NCBI GenBank assembly: GCA_037200445.1
Contig: JBBCGH010000001.1
Coordinates: forward strand, 4,461,162-4,525,161
Reading direction: 5' to 3'
Length of the DNA stretch: 64,000 bases
Origin: Alphaproteobacteria bacterium
GTDB lineage: Bacteria > Pseudomonadota > Alphaproteobacteria > Rhizobiales > Xanthobacteraceae
This document shows, piece after piece, positions 33,401 to 41,044 of this stretch. The notes below the pieces were generated by a model that did no database searches, was not told the origin of the DNA, and worked only from the letters and a program-made list of their open reading frames with translations. How positions within the stretch are numbered: position 1 is the stretch's first letter; each line of letters opens with the position of its first letter. The translations under genes and the position numbers were made by a program.

Positions 33401-33673
33401 TTAGCCTTCGCGCTTCTTGATGATGACGGTCTTGTGGCCCTCATGACGCCGGCCTTCGTGATGGCGCCACCCCTCATGCCGGCCGTGGTCGCGATGAATG
33501 ATGACCTTCTTCACGTCGCGATGGCGCATGCGGTCATGGTCACCATGATGGCGATCGCCATGACGGTCGCCGATCCTCACCTTCACGTCCTGCGCGGACG
33601 CCGGAGCCGTGAACGCCGGCACCGAAAGCGCCAGAGCGGCAACAGCGGCAGTCGCGAGAGCAAATTTCCTCAT
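33401..33673 (-). CDS. His-rich small exported protein
   Basis: 90 residues from ATG 33673, which has AGGAGG five bases upstream. After a signal peptide (FALATAAVAALALSVPAFTAPASA) nearly every third residue is His, Arg or Asp (DRHGDRHHGDHDRMRHRD, HEGWRHHEGRRHEGH). The composition suggests metal binding or polyanion binding (inference). The promoter at 33720-33744 fits EcfG, so it is probably a general-stress protein. Confidence 0.7.
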   Translation of the reverse strand: MRKFALATAAVAALALSVPAFTAPASAQDVKVRIGDRHGDRHHGDHDRMRHRDVKKVIIHRDHGRHEGWRHHEGRRHEGHKTVIIKKREG

Positions 33674-33719
33674 GTTCTCCTCCTGGAAGCGGGCTTTCCG
33701 CCCGCGGACACGCAATGAG

Positions 33720-33744
33720 AACGCGCGCCGCGGTACGCGGTTCC
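33720..33744 (-). promoter_or_regulatory. EcfG-type (general stress) promoter
   Basis: Minus strand: GGAAC (33744-33740), 16 bases, CGTT (33723-33720), with 46 bases to the ATG of the His-rich protein gene. Matches the EcfG consensus in both boxes and spacing; a second GGAAC starts 6 bases further upstream. Confidence 0.62.
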
Positions 33745-33844
33745 GGTTCCAAAAACTTAAGTAACTGAAATGTTTGATGAATATCTGTTCAGCTTTGTTC
33801 AATTGCGGTTCCGAACCAGTTGATGGTTTGCGCGTTTGAGCGAT

Positions 33845-34447
33845 ATGCGCCGCATTCTCCTCATCGCCCTCATGCTCGCCGTCAGCGCGACCGCCGCGGA
33901 TGCGCGGCATCGCCATTATCGCTGGCACCGCGCTCCGGTGATGATGATCGGACCGGGCGTGCCCGCGATGGAGATGCCGCGCGATGGCGGCCGCGGGGTG
34001 CGCGGCCTCGAGATGCCGCGCTCCGAGCGGCGCGACTCCGGTTTCATTCCGGCGGACTGGAAGCTGCAGCCCGAGGATCCGAATTTCGCCGGCCGCCGCT
34101 ACATGGCGCCGGACGGCTCGGCTTGGCTCGCGCTCTATTCGGCGCCGGCCGACAAGGACAAAGTCGCGGCGCACCTGAAGGAGGTCGCGTTCGCGGACGG
34201 CGAGGACGTCACCTACCTGCGTGGCACGCGCGACTGGCTCGCGGTCTCAGGGCTCAAGGGGGATCGCGTCTATTACCGCAAGGCGGCGCTCGCCTGCGGC
34301 GGCACCATCTGGCGCCACATCGCGTTCGAATATCCGGCGCAGCAAAAGCCGGTGATGGACCGCATGGTGGAGCGCGCCGCGCAGGCGTTCGACCGGCTCG
34401 CCGAGGAGTCCTGCGGCGGCGACCTGTTCACGCACCCGAAGGGTTAG
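33845..34447 (+). CDS. exported protein of unknown function
   Basis: 200 residues. Signal peptide MRRILLIALMLAVSATAADA, then a His/Met/Arg-rich segment (RHRHYRWHRAPVMMIGPGVP) and a folded domain of about 130 residues (GRRYMAPDGSAWLALYSAPA, VTYLRGTRDWLAVSGLKGDR, VYYRKAALACGGTIWRHIAF) with two Cys. The pattern is a recurrent uncharacterised periplasmic protein of rhizobia. ATG 33845 preferred over a TTG nine bases upstream. Confidence 0.72.
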   Translation: MRRILLIALMLAVSATAADARHRHYRWHRAPVMMIGPGVPAMEMPRDGGRGVRGLEMPRSERRDSGFIPADWKLQPEDPNFAGRRYMAPDGSAWLALYSAPADKDKVAAHLKEVAFADGEDVTYLRGTRDWLAVSGLKGDRVYYRKAALACGGTIWRHIAFEYPAQQKPVMDRMVERAAQAFDRLAEESCGGDLFTHPKG

Positions 34448-34463
34448 AGCGAGCAACACGCTC

Positions 34464-34541
34464 CGCTCATTCCCGCGCAAGCGGGAATCCAGGGCCAATG
34501 CAAAGACAGAACTGGGTCCCCGCTTTCGCGGGGACGAGCGG
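34464..34541. repeat. composite double-hairpin repeat
   Basis: ATTCCCGC-gcaa-GCGGGAAT followed by a CCAGGGCCAA...CTGGG spacer and TCCCCGC-ttt-GCGGGGA, with outer CGCTCAT/ACGAGCG arms. Same plan as 62622-62690. Confidence 0.78.
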
Positions 34542-34549
34542 ATTGCACA

Positions 34550-35269
34550 CTACTCCGCAGGCGCGACGGTCGCGTCGTGCTGGCCGGATTTCTTCAGTTC
34601 GTTCGCCACGAAGCCGCTCGCCTTCATCTCCTCGATGAAGGAGCGCAGGTATTTCGCCCCAGCGACCTTGCCCTTGGCGCAGCCCATCGCCTGACGGATC
34701 TCCATGAAGCGTTCGTCGATCAGCCGCACGTCCGCGTGCTGCGCGATGAATTTCTGCAGCGCCTGCTTCACGCCGCCCGCGGCCTCGTACTTGTTCCTGA
34801 CGAAATCCGCCGCGCCGTCTTCGCTGCGCATCAGTGTCGCGTGCTTGAGCGAGCGGGTCAGAAACAGGTCGTAGGCCGAATTCTTGTTCACGCCGATGCG
34901 GGTGCCCGGCTTGTCGACATCGGCGGGCGTCTTCAGTGCGCTGTCCTTCGGTACCGCATAGCAGCCCTCGATGATCACATAGGGCGCGGTGAACTCGATC
35001 TCGGCGGCGCGCACCGGCTCGATCGCCAGAAACACGAGGTCGATCTGCCCCGCCTTGCATGCCTCGAAGGCCTTGCCGGCCCCGTCGAAGCAGGTGAGCT
35101 TGCTCGGCACGCCGAGGCGTTTCGCCAACTCGCGGGCAAGCGCCGGCGTGATGCCGCCCGGGTTGTCGGGCGTTCCGTTCGCCAGCACGATGTTGCCGAG
35201 ATTGATCGAGGCGCGCAGCGTGCCGGTCGGCGCAAGATCCTTCAGAACGTCAGGCGAAACGTTGCTCAT
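34550..35269 (-). CDS. amino-acid-type solute-binding protein lacking a signal peptide
   Basis: 239 residues of a periplasmic-binding-protein type 2 domain (SBP family 3): LRASINLGNIVLANGTPDNP, LGVPSKLTCFDGAGKAFEAC, DLVFLAIEPVRAAEIEFTAPY, IGVNKNSAYDLFLTRSLKHA and a C-terminal SFIEEMKASGFVANELK. The first residues (MSNVSPDVLKDLAPTGTL) are hydrophilic: there is no export signal. The start ATG has GAGGAGGA before it and directly follows, in frame, the TAG stop of a paralogous gene that does have a signal. It may be cytoplasmic, or exported only by readthrough (see findings). Confidence 0.82.
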   Translation of the reverse strand: MSNVSPDVLKDLAPTGTLRASINLGNIVLANGTPDNPGGITPALARELAKRLGVPSKLTCFDGAGKAFEACKAGQIDLVFLAIEPVRAAEIEFTAPYVIIEGCYAVPKDSALKTPADVDKPGTRIGVNKNSAYDLFLTRSLKHATLMRSEDGAADFVRNKYEAAGGVKQALQKFIAQHADVRLIDERFMEIRQAMGCAKGKVAGAKYLRSFIEEMKASGFVANELKKSGQHDATVAPAE

Positions 35270-36059
35270 CTATCCTCCTCGCGGCGCGACCTGCGCATCC
35301 GGCTGATTGCTGCGCTTGAGCGCATCCGCGACAAAGCCGCTCGCCTTCATCTCCTCGATGAAGGTGCGCAGATAGGCCGCGGCCGCGGTGCGGCCTTTCG
35401 GCGTGCCCATCGCCTGGCGGATCTGCTGGAACGCCTTCTGCATCACGCGCACGTCGAGATGATCCTTGGCGTATTCGTTGAGCGGCTGGCGCACGCCTGC
35501 GGCGGCATCGAGCTTCTCGGCACGGAACAGGTCGATGTTCTTGCAGCAGCCGCCCGCCGTGCGCACGAGCGCCGCGTGCTTCAAGGTGCGGGTGAGATAG
35601 AGGTCGTAGGCCGAGTTCTCGCCGACGGAAATGCGTTTGCCCGGCTGATCGAGCTCGGCGGGTTCGCGCAGCGGCGAATCCTTCAGGACAAGGTACGCCC
35701 CTTCGATGAGCACATAGGGCGGGCTGAATTCGACCTCGGCGGCGCGCACGGGCTCGAATCGCCACGAACAGCACGTCGACCTTGTTCTCCTTGGCGGCCT
35801 CGAACGCCTTCCCGGCCGCCGCGAAGGTGACGAATTCGAGCGGCACGCCGAGGCGCCTGGCAAGCTCGCGCGAGAGATCGGCCGAAACGCCGCGCGGCTC
35901 GCCGTCCGGGCCCTTCTGCGCCAGCACGCCGTTGCCGTAGTTGATCGCGGCGCGCAGCTTGCCGGTGGGGCTGAGCTCTTTCAGCGCGTCCGGCGGCACC
36001 TGCGCGGCCGCGGCCTGTGCGGCAAGCGCGAACGCGGCAGCGAGTACGATGCGGATCAT
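35270..36059 (-). pseudogene. frameshifted amino-acid-type solute-binding protein with signal peptide
   Basis: Paralogue of the next gene. Starts MIRIVLAAAFALAAQAAAAQ (signal peptide), continues to VDVLFVAI in one frame, then needs a one-base correction at about 35757 to go on as EPVRAAEVEFSPPYVLIEGA to the TAG at 35270; about 262 residues in all. Reading GCGATCGAG instead of GCGATTCGAG restores VAIEPVRAAEVEF, which matches AIEPVRAAEIEF of the neighbour. Without the correction the product stops making sense after about 100 residues. Either a recent mutation or a base-calling error. Confidence 0.8.
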
Positions 36060-36184
36060 CGGCGTCCCCTCCCCCCTTTTTCGCTAGCGCGCCGGGCACA
36101 CCGCAGGCAAGCGCCTTGCCGGGGAACTTCCGTTTCACTTTTGCATTGCTCGATTGAGGAAGGGCAGCGACCGAGGGAATGGCC

Positions 36185-36352
36185 ATGCAGATGACGAGTT
36201 TTCTCCAGACCGCGATCGTTTTTCTGTTGTTGACCAATATGATCAGCGTGCTGGTGGCGTTCTATGCGATGAAATCCGTGCAGGTCGAGGCGCAGCCGAA
36301 ACGGAACAGGGCGCTCGAACGCAAGCTGCAGACGTTGCTCACGCGCAACTGA
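36185..36352 (+). CDS. small membrane protein, 55 residues
   Basis: MQMTSFLQTAIVFLLLTNMI begins a single transmembrane helix that runs to about residue 28, followed by a charged tail (QPKRNRALERKLQTLLTRN). ATG 36185 has GAGG eight bases upstream; the ATG two codons earlier is possible. Not recognised as a family. It reads together with the lipoprotein gene that follows. Confidence 0.55.
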   Translation: MQMTSFLQTAIVFLLLTNMISVLVAFYAMKSVQVEAQPKRNRALERKLQTLLTRN

Positions 36353-36388
36353 GTGGCGCCGGAGCTTCTGCGGCGCTATGACGGCGGC

Positions 36389-36694
36389 ATGACCGCAGGA
36401 CCGTCCCGCTCCATTGCCATCTGCATGCTGCTCGCGCTTTCCGCCTGCGCCGGGGGCACCGGCTCCGCCGACCTTTCGCCCGCGACCCCGCCGCCGCAAC
36501 AGCAAACCGCGACGGCTCCTGCCCCTGCGCCAGCACCGCACGAGCCGATGACGCCCGAGAAGGCCAAGGCGGATTGCTGGATGAAATACGAGGGCGACAA
36601 GAAAATCAAAAACATCGACCAGCGCCTCTCGCTGGTCGAAAAGTGCGTCGACGAAACCCTGCGGGGCCAGCTGGTTCAGCGGCCGCAGCGCTAA
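36389..36694 (+). CDS. small lipoprotein of unknown function
   Basis: 101 residues with a lipobox (LLALSACAGG; Cys lipidated after cleavage), a Pro/Ala/Gln-rich linker and a compact C-terminal domain of about 50 residues (EKAKADCWMKYEGDKKIKNI, QRLSLVEKCVDETLRGQ) with two Cys. It would be processed by Lgt, encoded at 56 kb. A GTG start at 36353 right after the upstream stop is an alternative. A hairpin terminator follows at 36803. Confidence 0.7.
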   Translation: MTAGPSRSIAICMLLALSACAGGTGSADLSPATPPPQQQTATAPAPAPAPHEPMTPEKAKADCWMKYEGDKKIKNIDQRLSLVEKCVDETLRGQLVQRPQR

Positions 36695-36802
36695 AGCCAC
36701 GAAATTGCGCGCAATTTTTCCGTCAAACTTTAGCGAAGCTATTGCGCGGAGTTTAGAACAATTGCGCTAGCTTACGCGCACTTCGAATGACGCATTGGTT
36801 TG

Positions 36803-36830
36803 GACCCCGCTTCGGCGGGGTCACCCTTTT
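36803..36830 (+). terminator. intrinsic terminator
   Basis: GACCCCGC-ttcg-GCGGGGTC hairpin with a UUCG-type loop followed by ACCCTTTT; ends the unit with the lipoprotein gene and lies just before the 3' end of the convergent dioxygenase gene. Confidence 0.65.
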
Positions 36831-36841
36831 CTGGGGCCGGC

Positions 36842-37726
36842 TTACGCGGCTTCCGCCTGCTCGGCCGTCATCGCCTCGCCGGCGACCGTGGTGCGGCGCA
36901 TGTCGCGCGGCTGCGTCTCGTCGAAACGGCGCACGCGGTGCATGGTCTGCCGGTTGTCCCACATCACCAGATCGTATTGGCGCCAGCGGTGGGTGTAGAC
37001 GTTCTCTCGTTGCGTCGCGTGCTCGTTCAGGTCACGCAGCAGATCGCGCGACTCCGGCACCAGCCAGCCGACGATGTTGCCGGCGTGCGATGACAGATAG
37101 AGCGACTTGCGCCCCGTTACCGGATGCGTGCGCACAAGACTTTGGCGCACAGGCTTCATGAACGCGCGCTCTTCATCGGTCAGGCCTTCGAAGCCCATCG
37201 AGCCGCGCGAATACATCAGCGAGTGCTCGCAGATAAAATTCTCGATCTGCGCCCGCAGCTTGGGATCAAGCGTGTCGTAGGCGTTGCGCATGTCGGCAAA
37301 CTCGGTGTTGCCGCCCTCGCTGGCAACGGTACGCGCCGAGAGTATCGAATACTTCGCGGGCTTGGCCCGGAACGATGAGTCTGAATGCCACAGCCGGTTG
37401 CCGAGATTGAACATGCGGCGGCGATCGTCGCGGGCGAGCGGCTTGCCATCCTTGTCGAGGTTGGAGACATCGTTCATGCCCGGCTTCAGGCGCAGCTCGT
37501 GGTCCTTGGTGATGTTGCCGCCCTTGGAATTCTCGATCTCGCCGAAATTCCTGCCGAACTCCATCTGCTGGTCGTCGGTGATGTTCTGGTCGTGGAAGAC
37601 CAGGACCGCATAGCGGTCCATCCCGGCATCGACCGCGGCGGCCTCTTCGCGGGTCAGCGGCCTTGAGAGATCGACGCCGCTCACCTCGCCGACGAACACA
37701 GGGTGGATCTGGCGGATCGAGATCAT
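36842..37726 (-). CDS. TauD/TfdA-family Fe(II)/2-oxoglutarate dioxygenase, TfdA-like
   Basis: 294 residues from ATG 37726 with GGAGG six bases upstream. The iron-binding facial triad is visible as H-x-D in RLWHSDSSF and the distal His in NRQTMHRVRR; the 2-oxoglutarate Arg lies in RDMRRTTV. Several blocks closely follow TfdA of 2,4-D degraders (NRLWHSDSSF, VRTHPVTGRKSLYLSSHAGN, HATQRENVYTHRW, DLVMWDNRQTMHR). Rhizobial TfdA-alpha proteins act on phenoxyacetates or natural ethers. No chlorocatechol genes are nearby, so the natural substrate is open. Confidence 0.87.
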   Translation of the reverse strand: MISIRQIHPVFVGEVSGVDLSRPLTREEAAAVDAGMDRYAVLVFHDQNITDDQQMEFGRNFGEIENSKGGNITKDHELRLKPGMNDVSNLDKDGKPLARDDRRRMFNLGNRLWHSDSSFRAKPAKYSILSARTVASEGGNTEFADMRNAYDTLDPKLRAQIENFICEHSLMYSRGSMGFEGLTDEERAFMKPVRQSLVRTHPVTGRKSLYLSSHAGNIVGWLVPESRDLLRDLNEHATQRENVYTHRWRQYDLVMWDNRQTMHRVRRFDETQPRDMRRTTVAGEAMTAEQAEAA

Positions 37727-37735
37727 GGGCGCCTC

Positions 37736-37769
37736 CAAGTCTTTGGTAGCCGCAAGTCTTTGGTAGCCG
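37736..37769. repeat. tandem 17-bp duplication
   Basis: Two perfect copies of CAAGTCTTTGGTAGCCG back to back, just upstream of the dioxygenase ribosome site. Looks like a recent slippage duplication; it lies in the probable leader or promoter of that gene. Confidence 0.85.
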
Positions 37770-37819
37770 CGATTGTAGAAAAACGCGTTGCGGCCGCAAG
37801 CGGGTTGCCCGTGCCAAAA

Positions 37820-37848
37820 GGAAACCCCGGCATCAAGCCGGGGTTTCC
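37820..37848 (-). terminator. intrinsic terminator
   Basis: On the minus strand GGAAACCCCGGC-loop-GCCGGGGTTTCC followed by TTTTGG; placed 22 bases after the end of the DUF1236-like gene at 37871-38713. Confidence 0.8.
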
Positions 37849-37870
37849 GAAGACGGCGTGAGAGAGGTCG

Positions 37871-38713
37871 CTATTCGCTCAAATCCGCCACCACGACCCC
37901 CCTCGCCGGGTCGACCAGATAGGCCCGCCCGCCGAGCCACGCGTAGCTGTACGGTTGGGTGGCCGGCACGGTGAGCGCCACGTTCTGCGGCATCGCAAAG
38001 AGCGGAACGTTCGCGGGGAGCACCGTGCCGACTGCGATCGGCTCTACGACGCTCTCGTCCGCGGCGACAACGGGCGCGACAATGCGCGGGGCCAGGTACG
38101 CCGGCGGCGGAGCAACGCCTGGCGCGACGATCACCGGCTGACGCGGGATCGCCTCGCGTTCCACGATGGTCCGATAAACAATCTCTCGTTCGCGCGGATT
38201 AAGCACAAGCCGCGGGGCAGGCCGCGTGAGCGCGACCTGGCGCGTTTGGCGGGCCGGCCGCACCTGGCGGACGACGCGCGTCGTCCGCTGCAGGGCAGGC
38301 GGTTGGCGCACCGTGGTCGAGACCCGTTGGGTATGGGTTCGCTGCGCGGCGGGCCCGCGCCGCGCCGACACCTGCCGCGTGACGATGGGACGCGTATCGC
38401 GCTCGGCCGCGGCGCGGCGCACGACCTGCCGTGTCGTGAAGACGTCGACGCTCTCGGGCGCGGTGTCGACGAACGTTGCGGCCGGCACGGTTGGCGGGCC
38501 CAGCACTGGCGCCGTGACTTGAGGGGCGACCAGCGGCGCGGGCTGCTCGGCAAGCGGGCGGCGCGTCACGATCGTGCCGGTGGGGGTCTGCGCCACGGTG
38601 GTTTCGACCGGTTCGGCGGCGATCGAGCGGCTGATCACCGTCTGGGCGCTCGCCGCCGAGGTTGCCAGCGCAAGCGCCAGACCCGACGCCGCAAGCTTGA
38701 GGGATGCCTTCAT
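37871..38713 (-). CDS. secreted Arg/Pro-rich protein with DUF1236-like C-terminus
   Basis: 280 residues. Signal peptide (KLAASGLALALATSAASAQ), a long low-complexity middle of Arg, Thr, Gln and Val (about 95-165), then RLVLNPREREIVYRTIVERE and a C-terminal block AVGTVLPANVPLFAMPQNVA...YAWLGGRAYLVDPARGV that resembles DUF1236. Function unknown; probably an envelope-associated basic protein. A terminator follows. Confidence 0.72.
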   Translation of the reverse strand: MKASLKLAASGLALALATSAASAQTVISRSIAAEPVETTVAQTPTGTIVTRRPLAEQPAPLVAPQVTAPVLGPPTVPAATFVDTAPESVDVFTTRQVVRRAAAERDTRPIVTRQVSARRGPAAQRTHTQRVSTTVRQPPALQRTTRVVRQVRPARQTRQVALTRPAPRLVLNPREREIVYRTIVEREAIPRQPVIVAPGVAPPPAYLAPRIVAPVVAADESVVEPIAVGTVLPANVPLFAMPQNVALTVPATQPYSYAWLGGRAYLVDPARGVVVADLSE

Positions 38714-38947
38714 GAATGCCTCCAGTGTGTTGGGCTTGCAGGCTCAACGTGAGGCAAAAGCAGGGGTTTCCGGTTCCCTGCCAGTTCCCCGGTGATCATT
38801 TCGCGACGTAAATGTGACGAAAAACCCCGCCTCCGCTGGCTCGCCTCATGGCGAATTGACGTCCCTCAAACGGTTGTATCGTGTGGCTTTTTTGCACTAG
38901 GCGCGCGTGGTGCTCCGGCTCATCATTCAAGCCTTCCGACGGGGGTG

Positions 38948-39790
38948 ATGGCTATGAAACGTTGGGTCATCGCAGGCGCGGGGGTTTTGTGGATGGCGGC
39001 GGTCTCCTCAGCGGGAGCCGCCGACATTCCTGCAGCCCCGATCGTGAAAGCACCGATCGCGGTGCCAGCCGCACAGAGCTGGTACGGCTTCTATATCGGC
39101 GCAAACGGCGGCTATGCCTGGGGCAATAACCCGGTCGAGTTCGGGCCTGATGCCTTTTATGGGCCGCTGCTGCTGGGGGCCGGCATACCCGGCTCTCTCG
39201 CTGGAAAGCCTCAAGGCTGGCTCGGCGGCATCACGTATGGCTCGAACTATCAGTTCAACAGCTTTGTGATCGGTCTCGACTCCGACTTCGACTGGTCCAA
39301 CATCACGGCGTCGCAGAGCTTCAGCGGCACCGTCGCGGGCGTTCCGTTCACGGCCAGTGCCAGTCACGAGATCAAATGGTTCTCGACGACGCGCGCGCGT
39401 GCGGGCTTCGTGCTGGCCGACCACTGGCTGCTTTACGGAACGGGCGGTCTCGCGACCGCGCGGGTCGACGCGTCGGCAAACAACGTCCTCAACGTCGCGG
39501 GTCTCTGCGCGATCACCGCGGGCGGATGCCCAACCGGTTCACTCAGCAAGACGATGTGGGGCTGGGCAGCCGGCGCCGGTATCGAATATGCGAGCGGGCC
39601 GTGGCAGTTCCGCGTCGAATATCTGCACTACGATCTTGGAACGGCGAACTTCGTGATGCGCGACTTCGTGGCGCCGCTGAACGTGATCAACGCCTCGGTC
39701 CATGAGCAGGGCGACATGGTGCGCGGCGCGATCACCTATCGCTTCAACTGGACGCTGCTCGGGCTGCTCTTCGGCACCGACCGCATGTAA
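38948..39790 (+). CDS. outer-membrane beta-barrel protein (Omp25/31-like)
   Basis: 280 residues. Signal peptide MAMKRWVIAGAGVLWMAAVS ending SAGAADI. The mature start WYGFYIGANGGYAWG and later AGFVLADHWLLYGTGGLATA, FRVEYLHYDLG and a terminal strand ITYRFNWTLLG with aromatic end residues are typical of the small eight-strand barrel family of Bradyrhizobium and Brucella. Inserted in the outer membrane; role in integrity or adhesion. A strong bidirectional terminator follows. Confidence 0.88.
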   Translation: MAMKRWVIAGAGVLWMAAVSSAGAADIPAAPIVKAPIAVPAAQSWYGFYIGANGGYAWGNNPVEFGPDAFYGPLLLGAGIPGSLAGKPQGWLGGITYGSNYQFNSFVIGLDSDFDWSNITASQSFSGTVAGVPFTASASHEIKWFSTTRARAGFVLADHWLLYGTGGLATARVDASANNVLNVAGLCAITAGGCPTGSLSKTMWGWAAGAGIEYASGPWQFRVEYLHYDLGTANFVMRDFVAPLNVINASVHEQGDMVRGAITYRFNWTLLGLLFGTDRM

Positions 39791-39807
39791 TTCAAATACG
39801 CGTCGCC

Positions 39808-39845
39808 AAAGAGAACAGCCGGCCCAAGGGCCGGCTGTTCTCTTT
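39808..39845. terminator. bidirectional intrinsic terminator
   Basis: Perfect 18-base inverted repeat with AA loop: AAAGAGAACAGCCGGCCC and its complement, ending in TCTTTT on the plus strand and CTTTGG on the minus strand. It separates the barrel gene from the convergent small gene. Confidence 0.9.
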
Positions 39846-39862
39846 TAGGACCTTTCGTCAGC

Positions 39863-40030
39863 TCAGCACTTTTGACCGTTGGAGAGGCGGCATTGGCCGC
39901 TCCCCGGCTGCGTCCTGCGATCGGCAGCGGGCTGCGCCTGCGCCTTGTCGCTGGAGGCCGGAACAAATACCGGCGCAAAAGTGGTCACCGTGAAAGCAAA
40001 CGGCGTGGCAACGATCAGGCTGCGAATCAT
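39863..40030 (-). CDS. small secreted protein, 55 residues
   Basis: MIRSLIVATPFAFTVTTFAP starts a signal-peptide-like segment to about residue 30 (SSDKAQAQ), then a 25-residue mature chain with two Cys (GQCRLSNGQKC). GGGGGAG lies before the ATG at 40030. Ends against the bidirectional terminator. Unknown function. Confidence 0.5.
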   Translation of the reverse strand: MIRSLIVATPFAFTVTTFAPVFVPASSDKAQAQPAADRRTQPGSGQCRLSNGQKC

Positions 40031-40213
40031 GCGTCTCCCCCCTGGGCAGGCGGTTCCAACCGGACGCAATTTGCCTAAACCTGTCAATTCGAGGCCTTGT
40101 TTTGCCGCAACTTCGGCCTTGTGAGGCCCGATTCACATGGCGGAATCGATGGCGGTGGAAGGTTCTTTGATACCAACAGGTTGCAAACAACGCTCTCGAT
40201 AACGGGGACACAC

Positions 40214-40594
40214 ATGAACGCAGTATCTCGCGCCGCCAAGCCGGACGACAGCCCGAACCCCAGCGAGTTCGAAGGTGAAATCCGCGAGTTCATCCGCCGC
40301 GACGTCGCACACCTGCGCCGCGCCGTGCCGGAGGGAGCCAGCGAACAGGCCGTCACCAGCATCAACTCGCTGCTCGATCGCGTGTCGGGATCGTCGGTGA
40401 CCGAGATCGACAGCCTGATCGCCGACCTCAGCAACGTCCGCGACTTCCTCAAGACCGAGGGCGAGCGGGTCCAGCGCGAGATCGCGAGCTACGCCCAGCT
40501 CAGCCAGGTCGCCATGACCTCGGTGAAAATCATCGCCGAGAGCATGCACCAGTGGAAGTCGCAGGTCAGCGACGCGCGGCTCGATCGCGCCTAA
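40214..40594 (+). CDS. small cytoplasmic helical protein of unknown function
   Basis: 126 residues without signal or membrane segment. Mostly helical with heptad-like spacing (IREFIRRDVAHLRRAV, SINSLLDRVSG, EIDSLIADLSNVRDFLKTEG, RVQREIASYAQLSQ), so coiled-coil assembly is plausible. No family recognised. Convergent with the paralogous pair of small secreted genes. Confidence 0.7.
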   Translation: MNAVSRAAKPDDSPNPSEFEGEIREFIRRDVAHLRRAVPEGASEQAVTSINSLLDRVSGSSVTEIDSLIADLSNVRDFLKTEGERVQREIASYAQLSQVAMTSVKIIAESMHQWKSQVSDARLDRA

Positions 40595-40597
40595 ACC

Positions 40598-40960
40598 CTA
40601 CGGCCTTGGCAGACCGGCGGGCCGGACAGTCAGTGCACGATCCGCCGGCAGCTTTGCGACATCGCGCTTCATCTCCAGACAGGTGATGAGCTCGACGTAG
40701 CTCGCGGCGCCGGCCATCGTGGCGGTCTGCGTGCAGAGCGCCCGGTCCGCAGCCGGGAAGTTCGTCCATTCGCGGGTGAGCTGGTTGCGCGCTTCCTGTT
40801 CGGATTTCAGACAGCGATCCGTATCGATCGCGAAGGTCCGGTCATTCGCAATCGGCCTGCAGGTCGGGGTGACGTCGAGGGTTGGGACGTCGGCCGCATA
40901 AGCGGTGGCTGCCGCCAGACTTGCGGCTGCGATAATCGCGCTCCTGATCGGAAAGCCCAT
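40598..40960 (-). CDS. small secreted Cys protein, paralogue of 41045-41413
   Basis: 120 residues from ATG 40960 (GGAGG upstream). Signal peptide MGFPIRSAIIAAASLAAATA / YAADVP. Mature part: LDVTPTCRPIANDRT, DRCLKSEQEARNQLTREW, NFPAADRALCTQTATM and SYVELITCLEMKRD, with four Cys likely paired. It shares its plan and several blocks (P-x-LDV, CL-x-SE, FPAAD, SYV-x-LITCLEM) with the gene just upstream, so the two arose by tandem duplication. Confidence 0.75.
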   Translation of the reverse strand: MGFPIRSAIIAAASLAAATAYAADVPTLDVTPTCRPIANDRTFAIDTDRCLKSEQEARNQLTREWTNFPAADRALCTQTATMAGAASYVELITCLEMKRDVAKLPADRALTVRPAGLPRP

Positions 40961-41044
40961 GGTCTTGCCCTCCGTTGGGACAACAAAGTTCCAACGGCGC
41001 ACCGGCCAATTGGTTTCAGGGCCAGTTTCAGAGGACGGGCTGGT

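Noticed and set aside
38746-38771. Possible EcfG promoter before the 37871-38713 gene (GGAAA-N17-CGTT)
   Set aside because: The -35 box ends in A rather than C; a perfect GGAAC is present but at the wrong distance (23 bases).
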